From Gammaproteobacteria bacterium (lineage in GTDB: Bacteria; Pseudomonadota; Gammaproteobacteria; Pseudomonadales; Azotimanducaceae): a DNA stretch of 48,504 nt. Location: assembly GCA_009837725.1 (NCBI GenBank), contig VXSY01000152.1:1-48504 (forward strand), written 5' to 3'. The notes below the pieces were generated by a model, which was not told the origin of the DNA, searched no databases, and was given only the letters and a program-made list of their open reading frames with translations. Made by a program: the position numbers and the translations under genes. Below, piece by piece: positions 33,131 to 41,561 of this stretch (its first letter is position 1; the number at the start of each line of letters is the position of its first letter).

Positions 33131-33862
33131 ATGCGGGCGTTGCTTGTCACGTTCGCCGGCGTCCTGCTCGCCACTGCAACCAGCGCTGCCGAGTTCCCGA
33201 AGCTCACCGGCCGCGTCGTGGACGAGGCCGGCATTCTGCACCCCAACACCGTTCGCGCACTGTCACGTCAGCTCGAAGCGCACGAGAACGCCGGCGGCAA
33301 CCAAGTGGTGGTGGCCACCGTCGAGTCGCTACGCGGCGACAGCATCGAGAGTTACGGCGTCGATCTTGGCCGCGCTTGGGGCATCGGCCAGGAAGGCGAG
33401 GACAACGGCATCATCCTGCTGGTTGCACCGGCCGAACGAAACGTCCGCATTGAGGTGGGCTATGGGCTCGAAGGCGATCTGCCGGACGCCATCGCCTCGG
33501 CCATCGTCAACATGGATATCCTGCCTCGATTCCGCCAGGGCGACTTCAACGGCGGCGTGGCGGCTGGGGTCACTTCGATCATCTCGGCACTCGGCGGCGA
33601 ATACGTCGTGCGGGAGCCGCCGAGGCAGCAGCGAGACCGTCGCGGCGGCGGCGCGTTCGGCCTGATATGGCTGGTGTTGATTGGCTTCTTCGTCTTCCGC
33701 CGCGGCGGAGGTCTGTTGGGTGGTCTGCTGCTCGGCTCTGTGCTTGGCTCGGTAGCTCGAGACGCACACGGCTTTGGCGGCGGTGCGGGAGGAGGCTTTG
33801 GCGGCGGCTTCGGCGGCGGTGGCGGCAGCTTCGGCGGCGGCGGCGCCTCCGGAAGCTGGTGA
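33131..33862 (+). CDS. TPM domain protein, YgcG type
   Basis: This 243-aa precursor has a signal peptide (residues 1-22, ending TSAAE) and a TPM domain (about 25-150). The domain carries the motif GRVVDEAGILHPNT, GIILLVAPAERNVRIEVGYG and LPDAIASAIVNMDILPRF. A membrane helix (LIWLVLIGFFVF) and a glycine-rich tail follow. TPM domains have been linked to phosphatase activity and to repair of photosystem II, but the bacterial role is unclear. ATG at 33131 fits the signal peptide though the ribosome binding site is weak. It follows lemA by about 60 bases. Confidence 0.9.
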   Translation: MRALLVTFAGVLLATATSAAEFPKLTGRVVDEAGILHPNTVRALSRQLEAHENAGGNQVVVATVESLRGDSIESYGVDLGRAWGIGQEGEDNGIILLVAPAERNVRIEVGYGLEGDLPDAIASAIVNMDILPRFRQGDFNGGVAAGVTSIISALGGEYVVREPPRQQRDRRGGGAFGLIWLVLIGFFVFRRGGGLLGGLLLGSVLGSVARDAHGFGGGAGGGFGGGFGGGGGSFGGGGASGSW

Positions 33863-33886
33863 CGCGGCGGTGATGGAGAGGAACGC

Positions 33887-34516
33887 ATGAGTCTCGTGAC
33901 CGCGGAGCAGCAGACGCGCATTGCCGAAGCGATCGCGGAGGTGGAGCGCCACACCGACGCGGAACTCGTCACCGTCATCGCCGCGGCCAGCGACGATTAT
34001 CGCTACATCCCGCTCTTGTGGGCGGCGCTGGCGGCGCTGTTCGTGCCGGCCTTGCTGTACTTCACGCCGCTGTACGAACTCGATCCGCTCTATCTCTTCT
34101 GGGCGCAGGCTGGCGTGTTCGTGGTTCTGGCGTTGGCCCTCTCCATGAGCGCTTTCCGCGTGCGCCTCATCCCACGCGCAGTGCGCGAATGGCGCGCGTC
34201 GAACATGGCATGCCGCCAGTTCCTCGAACAGGGGCTGCACCACACCGAAGGCGAGACGGGCGTGCTCATCTTCGTCAGCGAGGCGGAGCACTTCGTGGAG
34301 ATTCTCGTGGATCGGGGCATCAGCGCGCTGGTGGAAGACGACGCTTGGCGGGAAATCGTGGCGGACTTCTTGGGCGAGGTTCGTGCCGGACGCGTGGAGG
34401 CTGGCCTTACCCACGCCATCGAGCGGTGCGGCGAGATTCTGGCCCGCACGGTGCCCAAGACCGAAGGCAACACCAACGAACTCGACAACAGGTTGATCCT
34501 GATCGGCTATGAATGA
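33887..34516 (+). CDS. TPM domain membrane protein (COG3762 type)
   Basis: This 209-aa protein has a TPM domain split by two membrane helices (about residues 42-60 and 72-92). The N-terminal part, IAEAIAEVERHTDAELVTVI, and the C-terminal part, TGVLIFVSEAEHFVEILVDR, together form the fold. GAGAGG precedes the ATG. It is the third gene of the LemA/TPM operon and overlaps the following methyltransferase gene by eight bases. The function is unknown but presumably linked to the two preceding products at the membrane. Confidence 0.88.
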   Translation: MSLVTAEQQTRIAEAIAEVERHTDAELVTVIAAASDDYRYIPLLWAALAALFVPALLYFTPLYELDPLYLFWAQAGVFVVLALALSMSAFRVRLIPRAVREWRASNMACRQFLEQGLHHTEGETGVLIFVSEAEHFVEILVDRGISALVEDDAWREIVADFLGEVRAGRVEAGLTHAIERCGEILARTVPKTEGNTNELDNRLILIGYE

Positions 34517-35600
34517 CACAGTGCAAGCGGGACAGCGCCCGCAACTGGATCGGGACCGACTCGAAGCCTTCATCAAGCAGATCGGCTCCCAAGTGGCGGC
34601 CGGCTTCAACTGCTCGCTTTCGCATCTCGGCGACCGTCTGGGCCTCTACCGCGCCTTGGCGGAGGCCGGTCCCATGGACAGCGACGAACTGGCAACACAC
34701 ACAGGCCTGCACGAGCGCTGGCTGCGCGAGTGGCTGCGGCATCAAGCTTGCGTGCAGCAGGTCGAATACGAGGACGGCCGCTTCTCGCTTTCGCCGGAGG
34801 CTGCGGCGGTACTGGCGGAGGAAGGCCACCCGTTCTTCTTCGCCAGCGGCTTCGGCGCGGTGACCGCAACCTACCCTTCGCTGCCGAAGATGCCGGAAGT
34901 GTTCGAGACGGGTCTCGGCCTCACTTACGACGACCACGGAGCCGCCTGCGCCTGCGGTGTGGAACGCATGTCATCCTTCGTGCAGAAGCACGAACTGGTG
35001 CCGAAGATCCTGCCGCAGGTGGAAGGCATGGTGGAACGCCTCGAAGCCGGTGCGCGGGTGGCAGACGTGGGCTGTGGCGCCGGCACGGCAACCGTGGCGA
35101 TGGCGGAGGCGTTCCCCAACTCGACGTTCGTCGGTTACGACACCTCCAAGCACGCCCTCAATCGCGCGGGCGCCAACTGCGCCGCCAGCGCGGCGACCAA
35201 TGTGCGGGTGGCAAACCCCGACGAGGAACCGATGGGCAACGGCCAGTTCGACCTCGTCGCCACCTTCGACGTGGTGCACGACACATCCTATCCGGACCGC
35301 CTCATCGCCGCCGTCTTCAACGCCCTCAAGCCGGACGGCGCGTGGCTCTGCGCCGACATCAACAGCTTCCCCACCTTCGAGCAGAACCTCGCCGAGCACC
35401 CCAACGCCGCCATGCTCTACGGCTTCTCCGTGCTGGTGTGCATGTCCGCAAGCCTGTCCACCCCCGACGGCGCCGGCCTCGGCACCTTGGGCTTCAACGA
35501 ACAGGTGGCCCGCGAAATGACCGCCGCCGCCGGCTTCCAGCACTTCACGGTCCTCGAATACGGCAACGCCATCAACAGCTACTACGACATTCGGCCTTAG
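34509..35600 (+). CDS. Class I SAM-dependent methyltransferase with N-terminal winged helix (Rv2258c-like)
   Basis: This 363-aa cytoplasmic protein has an N-terminal helix-turn-helix-like domain (about 15-95, HLGDRLGLYRALAEAGPMDS) and a Rossmann methyltransferase domain. The SAM-binding motif is VADVGCGAGTATVAMAEAFP near residues 183-202, followed by GYDTSKHALN and DLVATFDVVHD. This layout is that of the uncharacterised Rv2258c type of small-molecule methyltransferase. The start lies inside the TPM gene, so it may be co-translated with the LemA operon. The methyl acceptor is unknown. The 160 bases to the next gene hold nothing I recognise. Confidence 0.88.
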   Translation: MNDTVQAGQRPQLDRDRLEAFIKQIGSQVAAGFNCSLSHLGDRLGLYRALAEAGPMDSDELATHTGLHERWLREWLRHQACVQQVEYEDGRFSLSPEAAAVLAEEGHPFFFASGFGAVTATYPSLPKMPEVFETGLGLTYDDHGAACACGVERMSSFVQKHELVPKILPQVEGMVERLEAGARVADVGCGAGTATVAMAEAFPNSTFVGYDTSKHALNRAGANCAASAATNVRVANPDEEPMGNGQFDLVATFDVVHDTSYPDRLIAAVFNALKPDGAWLCADINSFPTFEQNLAEHPNAAMLYGFSVLVCMSASLSTPDGAGLGTLGFNEQVAREMTAAAGFQHFTVLEYGNAINSYYDIRP

Positions 35601-35760
35601 GTGGCGCGGTGCAAATGCCACCCTTGGCCCTATCGCCCCAAGCTGAATCGAAGCCGACGAACGCGCTGCGCATAGGATCACCCTAACAACGGTCGCCGGC
35701 GTTCGTCAGGGCGGAGAAACCTGGTTTCCCGACATCGCGTGGTGCCAAGCCTTCGCTCCC

Positions 35761-36855
35761 TCAGCCTCCCGCCGCGGCCCTCCCTTCGTAGCGGGCGGTC
35801 TTGGCGGCATAGTCGAAGTCGTCGATGCCGGTTTCCGATCGCATGGATACGGTTGACTCTTGCGTTGTGGGGTCTCGCGGGATGCCGGTCGCGTCTGCAA
35901 CCCGCGTGATGCCGTTGAAGCCGGCGGCTACGGTCAGGGCATCCACCATTGCCTGCTCGCCCATCGCGGCCGCTGCTGCGGCGCGGATGGATGTCAGTTC
36001 CTCCCAGCGGCTGCCGACTGCGGCTTCCGTCAGGGCGCGCAAATGGTCCGAGTGCTCAACGCCGGAATCCGAATCTGCCTCGTTCACCGCGTTCAGGTTG
36101 AAGTCCCGGTTCTCTCGCTGGCCGCTCGCCCGGAGCAGCATGGTGTGCGAGGTGGTTCAGTAGAAACACTCGTTGAGGGCGGAGACGCGGGAGGCGATGA
36201 ACTCGGCTTGGGGCTGCGACACCGCAAGCGGGATGTCGCGCAAGGCATAGTGGCCGCGGAACGCCGTGAAGAAGAGCTCCACCGCGGCCGGCACCGAGCC
36301 CATCGAGCGGGCGATGTTCGGTGCGCCCGGGAGGCCCGTGTCGCTGACGTTACGGTCCGAGACGCGGGTGATGGGCACCCAGGCGCCCTCCTCCACCACG
36401 TCCGGTGTCGGCTGCCCCGTCGGAAGCCCAGGTTCCGGCATCGGCAGTTCCGGCAGCGGCAAGCCCAGCGAAGCGTGCATGGTGTCCACGATCACAGAGG
36501 CGTTGACGACGCTCACGGCCTCGATGTAGCGCTCGCGGGGGATGCCGGCGGCAATCACGCTCGCAAAGACGCTGCGCGTGTAGCGCGCCGGATCGGTGCG
36601 GAGACGGTGAATCATGTCGATGAGCGCCGCCGGCAAGTCGGACACGGTGTCGTGACTGCCCTGCACGGCGAACGGCGACAGCGCCTCCTTGCGGCGCCGG
36701 CAGAGATCGCAGTGCATCGCCGCCCGCGCCTCCGCCACCATCTGCACCCGCTCGGCGCCGCTCCAGAACGGCCCAGGCGACGCGATCATGCGCCAAGCCT
36801 CGCCGTGACGTTCGAGCACGGCAGCGCTGATTGGGTAGCGCGTGTCGTCGTACAT
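35761..36855 (-). CDS. Predicted selenoprotein: double-domain AhpD/CMD-like protein with CxxU motif
   Basis: Read through one in-frame TGA (36159-36157), the frame gives a 364-aa protein with Sec at residue 233. Around it the sequence is NECFY-U-TTSHTMLLR, so Cys230, Sec233 and His237 match the CxxCxxxH redox centre of AhpD/carboxymuconolactone-decarboxylase proteins. Downstream residues continue the family fold (ALTVAAGFNGITRVADATGI). Both halves stay in one frame with no other stop, and the second half has no convincing start of its own. The N-terminal half is a second, degenerate copy of the fold with HCDLCRRRKEAL (Cys49, Cys52). ATG at 36855 has GGAGGAG upstream. A SECIS-like hairpin follows the TGA. 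It probably acts as a peroxidase or thiol-disulfide reductase. A pseudogene or a Cys-to-stop mutation is the alternative. Confidence 0.8.
36121..36139 (-). promoter_or_regulatory. SECIS-like hairpin downstream of the in-frame TGA
   Basis: On the minus strand GCTGCTC (36139-36133) pairs with GAGCGGC (36127-36121), seven pairs with one G-U, closing the loop CGGGC. The loop has G at its second position and starts 24 nt after the TGA. Both properties fit what is known of bacterial SECIS elements, which lie just after the UGA inside the coding region and bind SelB. Confidence 0.65.
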
Positions 36856-36989
36856 GGCGTCGCTCCTCCCTCGATCTGCGCATCATGCGCCGGCGCGTTG
36901 TCGGCAACAAGCACATATCTGCCCGTCCGTTGCATGTCCGGCGCGGAACGATGCTACGGTTGCACTTGGTCCATCAGGGGAAGCACTCC

Positions 36990-37829
36990 ATGCAGATCGG
37001 GACATTCATCTTCGCCACCGGCTATGCAATGCGCATTGACGACCTTGCACGTGAGGTGGAGGCACGCGGCTTCGAGTCGCTGTTCGTGCCGGAGCACACG
37101 CACATTCCCACCAGCCGGCGGAGCCCGTGGCCCGGCGGCGCGGACTTGCCAAAGGAGTATTGGCACACGCTCGACCCCTACGTTTCCCTCATGGCCGCAG
37201 CGGCCGCCACCACGACGCTGCGCGTTGGCACCGGCATCACGCTGCTCACCGAGCGGGATCCCATCGTGACCGCCAAGGAAATCGCGAGCCTGGACTTGCT
37301 CTCGAATGGCCGTGTGGAGATCGGCATCGGCGCCGGCTGGAACGCCGAGGAAATGGAAAACCACGGCACCGAGTTCGCTAGGCGCTTTCGCGTGATGAGC
37401 GAGCGCGCCAAGGCGATGAAGACGCTCTGGAGCGAGGAGGAGCCGGAGTTCCACGGCGAGTTCGTGGATTTCGACCCGGTGTGGTCCTTCCCCAAGCCCG
37501 TGCAACGCCCGAACCCACCCATCCTCATCGGCGGCGAATCCATCCACACCTTGCGCCGGGTGGTGGAGTACGGCGACGGCTGGTTCCCTCGGGCAAGGGG
37601 CGGCTTCGACGCCGCCGGCAATGTCGCCCGTCTGCGCGCAGTGGCGGACGAGGCAGGGCGCGACATGAGCACCCTTTCCATCACCGTCTTCGGCGCCCCG
37701 CCGGACGCGGCGGAACTGGCCAGCTACCGCGAAGCCGGCATCACCCGCGCCGTGCTGGCGTTGCCATCGGCTCCCGCCGACACGCTTCTGCCCCTCCTGG
37801 ATCGCAGAGCCACCCTCTTGTCGGGATAG
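36990..37829 (+). CDS. LLM class oxidoreductase, TIGR03619-like (putative F420-dependent)
   Basis: This 279-aa protein of the luciferase-like superfamily starts MQIGTFIFATGYAMRIDDLA and has FESLFVPEHTHIP, TTLRVGTGITLLTERDPI and SNGRVEIGIGAGWNAEEM, typical of the TIGR03619 group. Members are annotated as coenzyme F420-dependent, but flavin use is equally possible here and no F420 biosynthesis gene is in view. ATG at 36990 has AGGGGAAG upstream; further upstream codons are not conserved. It is divergent from the selenoprotein gene across 134 bp and might share its control. The substrate is unknown. Confidence 0.87.
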   Translation: MQIGTFIFATGYAMRIDDLAREVEARGFESLFVPEHTHIPTSRRSPWPGGADLPKEYWHTLDPYVSLMAAAAATTTLRVGTGITLLTERDPIVTAKEIASLDLLSNGRVEIGIGAGWNAEEMENHGTEFARRFRVMSERAKAMKTLWSEEEPEFHGEFVDFDPVWSFPKPVQRPNPPILIGGESIHTLRRVVEYGDGWFPRARGGFDAAGNVARLRAVADEAGRDMSTLSITVFGAPPDAAELASYREAGITRAVLALPSAPADTLLPLLDRRATLLSG

Positions 37830-37942
37830 CGAAGGACTGCGCCGCGCCCCAAGCCGTCCCACCATCCCATCGAACTTCGCCGAGACAACGAATTCCGATA
37901 GGATGCGCCCGCCCCAAAACTGGCGAATGGAAGGAACGATAG

Positions 37943-38974
37943 ATGCTGAAGGCCGTGCAGCTTGGCGAGAACGCCGGCATCAAGGTGTCGGAGCTTTGTC
38001 TCGGCACCATGAACTTCGGTGAGCCCGGCCGCGGCCATCAGGGCGACTGGACCCTCGGCCCGGACGAGGCCCGGCCCATCTTCAAGGCCGCCATCGACAA
38101 TGGCCTCTTCTATTTCGACTGCGCCGACACCTACGGCATCGGCGCCTGCGAAAAGGTGGTGGGCGCCCTGCTGCGCGAACTCTTGCCGCGCGACGAGTAC
38201 GTGCTTGCCACCAAGGTCGCCATGCCCATGGGCCGCGGGCCAAACCAGAGCGGCCTGTCGCGCAAGCACATCATGGAGGGCGTGGACGCGAGCCTTGCGC
38301 GCCTTGGCCTCGACTACATCGACCATCTCGTGATCCACCGCCACCCGCAAGGCGTGCCGGGACATCAAGACACACCCATTGACGAGACGATGGAGGCCCT
38401 GCACGACGTGGTGAAGGCCGGCAAGGTGCTCTACCTCGGCGCCTCTTCCATGTTCGCCTGGCAGTTCACCGAGCTGCAGATGCTTGCCGCCGCCAACGGC
38501 TGGACTCGCTTCGTCTCCATGCAGAACCACTACAACCTGGTTTATCGCGAAGAAGAGCGCGAGATGAACCCCTACTGCGCCCGCACCGGCGTCGCCCTCA
38601 CACCGTGGTCGCCGCTGGCCCGGGGAATCCTCACGGGCTCATACCGCGGCGGCTTCGACTCCGGTTCCACCAGCCGTTCCCAGGGCCGCGACCGGGACCG
38701 CACGGAGGGGCTCTACCGGGGCGAGAACGTCTTTGCCATCGCCGACCGCGTGGTGGAGGTGGCGGAACGCCTCGGCCACACCCCGGCGCAGATCGCCCTC
38801 GCATGGCTGCTGAACAAGCCCGAGATCACCTCACCGGTGGTGGGCGTGTCGAAGGTGAGTCAGGTGGAGCAACTCGTCGCCGCGGCCGAGATCGAGCTCG
38901 AGGATGCCGACATGACCTACCTTGAGGAACTCTACCAGCCAGTGGACAACCTGCTTTCCATCGGCTACTCGTAA
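37943..38974 (+). CDS. Aldo/keto reductase
   Basis: This 343-aa NADPH-dependent (beta/alpha)8-barrel oxidoreductase resembles YghZ/Tas-type aldo/keto reductases. It shows the GTMNFGEPG entry strand, the active-site FDCADTYGIGACE with Asp and Tyr, the lysine in LATKVAMP, and the histidine in VIHRHP. The cofactor segment is TPWSPLARGILTGSY and the C-terminal part contains SPVVGVSKVSQVEQL. GGAAGGAA lies just upstream of the ATG. It is probably a single gene, or co-transcribed with the preceding oxidoreductase 113 bp away. The substrate is unknown. Confidence 0.93.
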   Translation: MLKAVQLGENAGIKVSELCLGTMNFGEPGRGHQGDWTLGPDEARPIFKAAIDNGLFYFDCADTYGIGACEKVVGALLRELLPRDEYVLATKVAMPMGRGPNQSGLSRKHIMEGVDASLARLGLDYIDHLVIHRHPQGVPGHQDTPIDETMEALHDVVKAGKVLYLGASSMFAWQFTELQMLAAANGWTRFVSMQNHYNLVYREEEREMNPYCARTGVALTPWSPLARGILTGSYRGGFDSGSTSRSQGRDRDRTEGLYRGENVFAIADRVVEVAERLGHTPAQIALAWLLNKPEITSPVVGVSKVSQVEQLVAAAEIELEDADMTYLEELYQPVDNLLSIGYS

Positions 38975-39016
38975 GTGCTGCCCAAACCCCCCGTACAACC
39001 CTTGGAGAACCCGCCG

Positions 39017-39379
39017 ATGAAAACCGCCCGCGTCGTCCTCGCAACCACCATCGCCTTTCTCGCCACCAGCGCGCTTGCCGAAGGGCTGGCGGGAACCTGG
39101 ACCCTAACCCGCCAAACCGACGACGGCCCTGCCGAGTCCGAAATGACGGTGGTCGAAGCCGACGGCAAATACTCGGGCACCATCGTCGGCGCCCGCGGCA
39201 CCATGGAGGTGGAGTCCATTGCCGTTGACGGCGACAGCTTCGCCTTCACCGTCACCGTGGAAGGGCGCCTCTTCGACATGGACCTGGACTACAGCGGCAC
39301 CGTTTCCGGCGACGCGATGACCGGCAAGGTCGAAATGGCCATGGGCAGCGCCGAGTTCACGGGCGTGCGGAAGAAATAG
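39017..39379 (+). CDS. Small secreted beta-rich protein
   Basis: This 120-aa precursor has a signal peptide (MKTARVVLATTIAFLATSAL followed by AEG). The mature part of about 98 residues is predicted to be all-beta, with LAGTWTLTRQTDDGPAE, GKYSGTIVGARG and GTVSGDAMTGKVEMAMGSAE. The pattern of G-T/W and alternating hydrophobics resembles small lipocalin-like sheets that bind or sense ligands. GGAG lies nine bases before the ATG at 39017. No enzyme motif is present and the function is unknown. Confidence 0.8.
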   Translation: MKTARVVLATTIAFLATSALAEGLAGTWTLTRQTDDGPAESEMTVVEADGKYSGTIVGARGTMEVESIAVDGDSFAFTVTVEGRLFDMDLDYSGTVSGDAMTGKVEMAMGSAEFTGVRKK

Positions 39380-39434
39380 CAGGCGACCCCCGGTAGGCGG
39401 CGTCAAGCAGCCCTGAAGCGACGCACCTGCGCGC

Positions 39435-40193
39435 TCAGTAATCCACCACCGTGTTCTCGAACGAGAAGCCGCCCGCCGGCATGTTCAGGCGGTGGCGCGG
39501 GCCGGAAAGGTCCGCGTTCCAGTCGTCGTAGCCGGCGTCGCCAGTCCACATCGCCACGCGGACGCCGTCCGCCCGCTTGACCACGCGCGTCTGGTAAACC
39601 CGCGCCTCACGTCCAGCGAAATGCCCGAGCACGGCAGCCACCGAGTGCCGTTGCGAAAGGTGATAGAGCGTCACCCAAGTGGGCGGCACAAGGTCGATTT
39701 CTCCCTCGGCGTGCTTGGCGAGGGCGTCCCCCGGACGAATCCAGCGATGGTCCTCGATTTCGCCGCCGTCGATGCTGATGGCGTCTTTCCCGGCGCGGGC
39801 GGCGAAGAACCAGGTCGCGAAGCGCTTGGGCGTGCTCGGCGGCGGCGTCCAATGGGCAAACCACACGAAATCCTGCGGGTCGAGTTCCACGCCAGCTTCC
39901 TCGTGCGCCTCCCGCGCTGCAGCGTTGCGGGCACCGACGTCCTTGTTGCCGTCTTCCGGGTAGTCCTCGGGATCGATCCTGCCGCCGGGAAACACCCACA
40001 TGCCGCCGAAGGCGATGCGCGAGTTCTTGCGCAGCATCAGCACCTCCGGCCCTTGGTCGGTGTCGCGCAGCAGCACGACGGTGGCCGCCGGCACCGCCGG
40101 CGGCGCGTTCTCGATGGCGGCGGGGTTGTCCACGTCGCCGTACATGTCGTTCTTGTGCTTTTCCGTCAGGGTTTCGCTACCGATGTCCGCCAT
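39435..40193 (-). CDS. Nudix hydrolase, NUDT7/NUDT19-like
   Basis: This 252-aa cytoplasmic hydrolase belongs to the family cleaving nucleoside diphosphates linked to other groups. The Nudix box is stretched: FPGGRIDPEDYPEDG is followed by an insertion before AAAREAHEEAGVEL, where REAHEEAG supplies the catalytic glutamates. This arrangement resembles NUDT19/NUDT7-like enzymes that act on coenzyme A derivatives. ATG at 40193 has AGAGGA upstream. The gene stands alone and is divergent from the nitronate monooxygenase-like gene, with a family C repeat between. CoA hydrolysis is an inference that would suit the acyl-CoA enzymes nearby. Confidence 0.88.
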   Translation of the reverse strand: MADIGSETLTEKHKNDMYGDVDNPAAIENAPPAVPAATVVLLRDTDQGPEVLMLRKNSRIAFGGMWVFPGGRIDPEDYPEDGNKDVGARNAAAREAHEEAGVELDPQDFVWFAHWTPPPSTPKRFATWFFAARAGKDAISIDGGEIEDHRWIRPGDALAKHAEGEIDLVPPTWVTLYHLSQRHSVAAVLGHFAGREARVYQTRVVKRADGVRVAMWTGDAGYDDWNADLSGPRHRLNMPAGGFSFENTVVDY

Positions 40194-40211
40194 GAAGTCC
40201 TCTTTGGCTCG

Positions 40212-40256
40212 TGGCGCGCCCTGATGGGCGCGTAGGCAGTTGCTTCGCAACTGCTG
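40212..40256 (-). repeat. Family C interspersed repeat, short reverse copy
   Basis: TGGCGCGCCCTGATGGGCGC, then GTAGGCAGTTGCTTCGCAAC and TGCTG, is the reverse complement of the distal part of family C. GCAGTTGC/GCAACTGC forms a strong internal hairpin. Confidence 0.7.
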
Positions 40257-40362
40257 CTTTGCGGGTCGCTGTCGCTTGCCTCCGGGCTGCATTTTAGCCG
40301 CCGTTTGCCTTCCGTTCGTGCTAATTTAGCGGGCTTCCCGCCCAAGTTTCGGAGCCACGCCT

Positions 40363-41511
40363 TTGAACTCCCGACTCTGTCAGGAACTCGGCATCGAGTT
40401 TCCGCTGTTCGCCTTCAGCCATTGCCGCGACGTCATCGCTGCCGTTTCCAGCGCCGGTGGATTCGGCGTCCTGGGCGCCGCCGGACACTCCCCCGCCACC
40501 CTCGACATCGAGCTTTCCTGGCTCGACGAGAACGTGAACGGCAAGCCCTACGGGGTTGATCTCCTAGTGCCGACCAGCATGGACAGCAAGGACCACGCCT
40601 TGAGCGCCCACGAGCTCGAGGAGCGCATTCCCGAAGAACACAAGCGCTACATCGAGAACCTGCTGGCGCAGAACGACATCGACACGTCGGACCTCTGGGA
40701 CGCCATGCCCACCGAAGGCGTCGGCGACAGCATGCGCGAAGTCGGCGCGAGCAAGATTCTGGATGTCGCCTTCTCGCATCCCGTGAAGATGGTGGTGAAC
40801 GCGCTCGGCGTGCCGCCCTCCTTCATGTTCGACAAGGCGCAGGCGGCAGGTGTGAAGGTAGGGGCGCTCGCTGGCGCCCGCGAACATGCCATCAAGCACG
40901 CAGAGGCGGGCGTGGATGTCATCATCGTCGCCGGCACCGAAGCTGGCGGACATTGCGGCGAAGTCTCGACGATGGTGCTCGTTCCCGAAGTGCTGAATGC
41001 GCTCGAGCCGTGGCTCGGCGAGGACGACGGCCCCCACATTCTCGCCGCCGGCGGCATCGTCACCGGACGACAGATGGCGGCAGCCATGGCGATGGGAGCG
41101 GCCGGCGTCTGGACCGGTTCGGTCTGGCTCACGACGGCAGAGGCCGAGACCTCGCCTGTGGTGAAGGACAAGATGCTGGCTGCCAACTCCCGTCAGACGG
41201 TTCGCTCCCGCAGCCGCACCGGCAAGTACACGCGCCAGCTCAAGTCCGCCTGGACAGACGCATGGACGGCGGCAGATTGCCCGGATCCGCTCGCCATGCC
41301 GCTGCAGGGCATCCTCGCCGGCGCCGCCTTCCGCAAGATCGACAAGCTGGCGCAATCGGATCATCCCGGCGCCAAGCGGCTCGCCAACTATTACGTCGGC
41401 CAGGGCGTGGGGCTCATGAACGAGACGATCTCCGCCCGCTCGGTGGTGTATGAGTTCATGGAGGACTTCGCCAGCGCGGCCGACCGGCTCGCAAACACGG
41501 TGGAGGAGTAG
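40363..41511 (+). CDS. Nitronate monooxygenase-like FMN protein
   Basis: This 382-aa TIM-barrel flavoprotein is of the NMO/2-nitropropane dioxygenase group. CQELGIEFPLFAFSHCRDVI forms the first strand, VSSAGGFGVLGAAGHSP follows, and VIIVAGTEAGGHCGEVSTM carries the conserved His that contacts substrate. HILAAGGIVTGRQMAAAMAM and GAAGVWTGSVWL bind the FMN phosphate. An insertion of about 50 residues with many Glu residues (about 75-125) is unusual. The TTG start at 40363 is supported by GGAG nine bases upstream and by homology beginning at residue 2. Related proteins include enoyl-ACP reductase FabK; the NMO label is therefore approximate. Confidence 0.88.
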   Translation: MNSRLCQELGIEFPLFAFSHCRDVIAAVSSAGGFGVLGAAGHSPATLDIELSWLDENVNGKPYGVDLLVPTSMDSKDHALSAHELEERIPEEHKRYIENLLAQNDIDTSDLWDAMPTEGVGDSMREVGASKILDVAFSHPVKMVVNALGVPPSFMFDKAQAAGVKVGALAGAREHAIKHAEAGVDVIIVAGTEAGGHCGEVSTMVLVPEVLNALEPWLGEDDGPHILAAGGIVTGRQMAAAMAMGAAGVWTGSVWLTTAEAETSPVVKDKMLAANSRQTVRSRSRTGKYTRQLKSAWTDAWTAADCPDPLAMPLQGILAGAAFRKIDKLAQSDHPGAKRLANYYVGQGVGLMNETISARSVVYEFMEDFASAADRLANTVEE

Positions 41512-41561
41512 GCCGCACCGACAACCCAGCCACCACCACCTGCGAAGAAGAACGCCACTCC

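Noticed and set aside
32447-33862. One 471-codon protein joining the lemA region to the TPM domain
   Set aside because: The first 228 codons are lemA read in the wrong frame. The signal peptide after ATG 33131 and the TPM domain mark the real gene.
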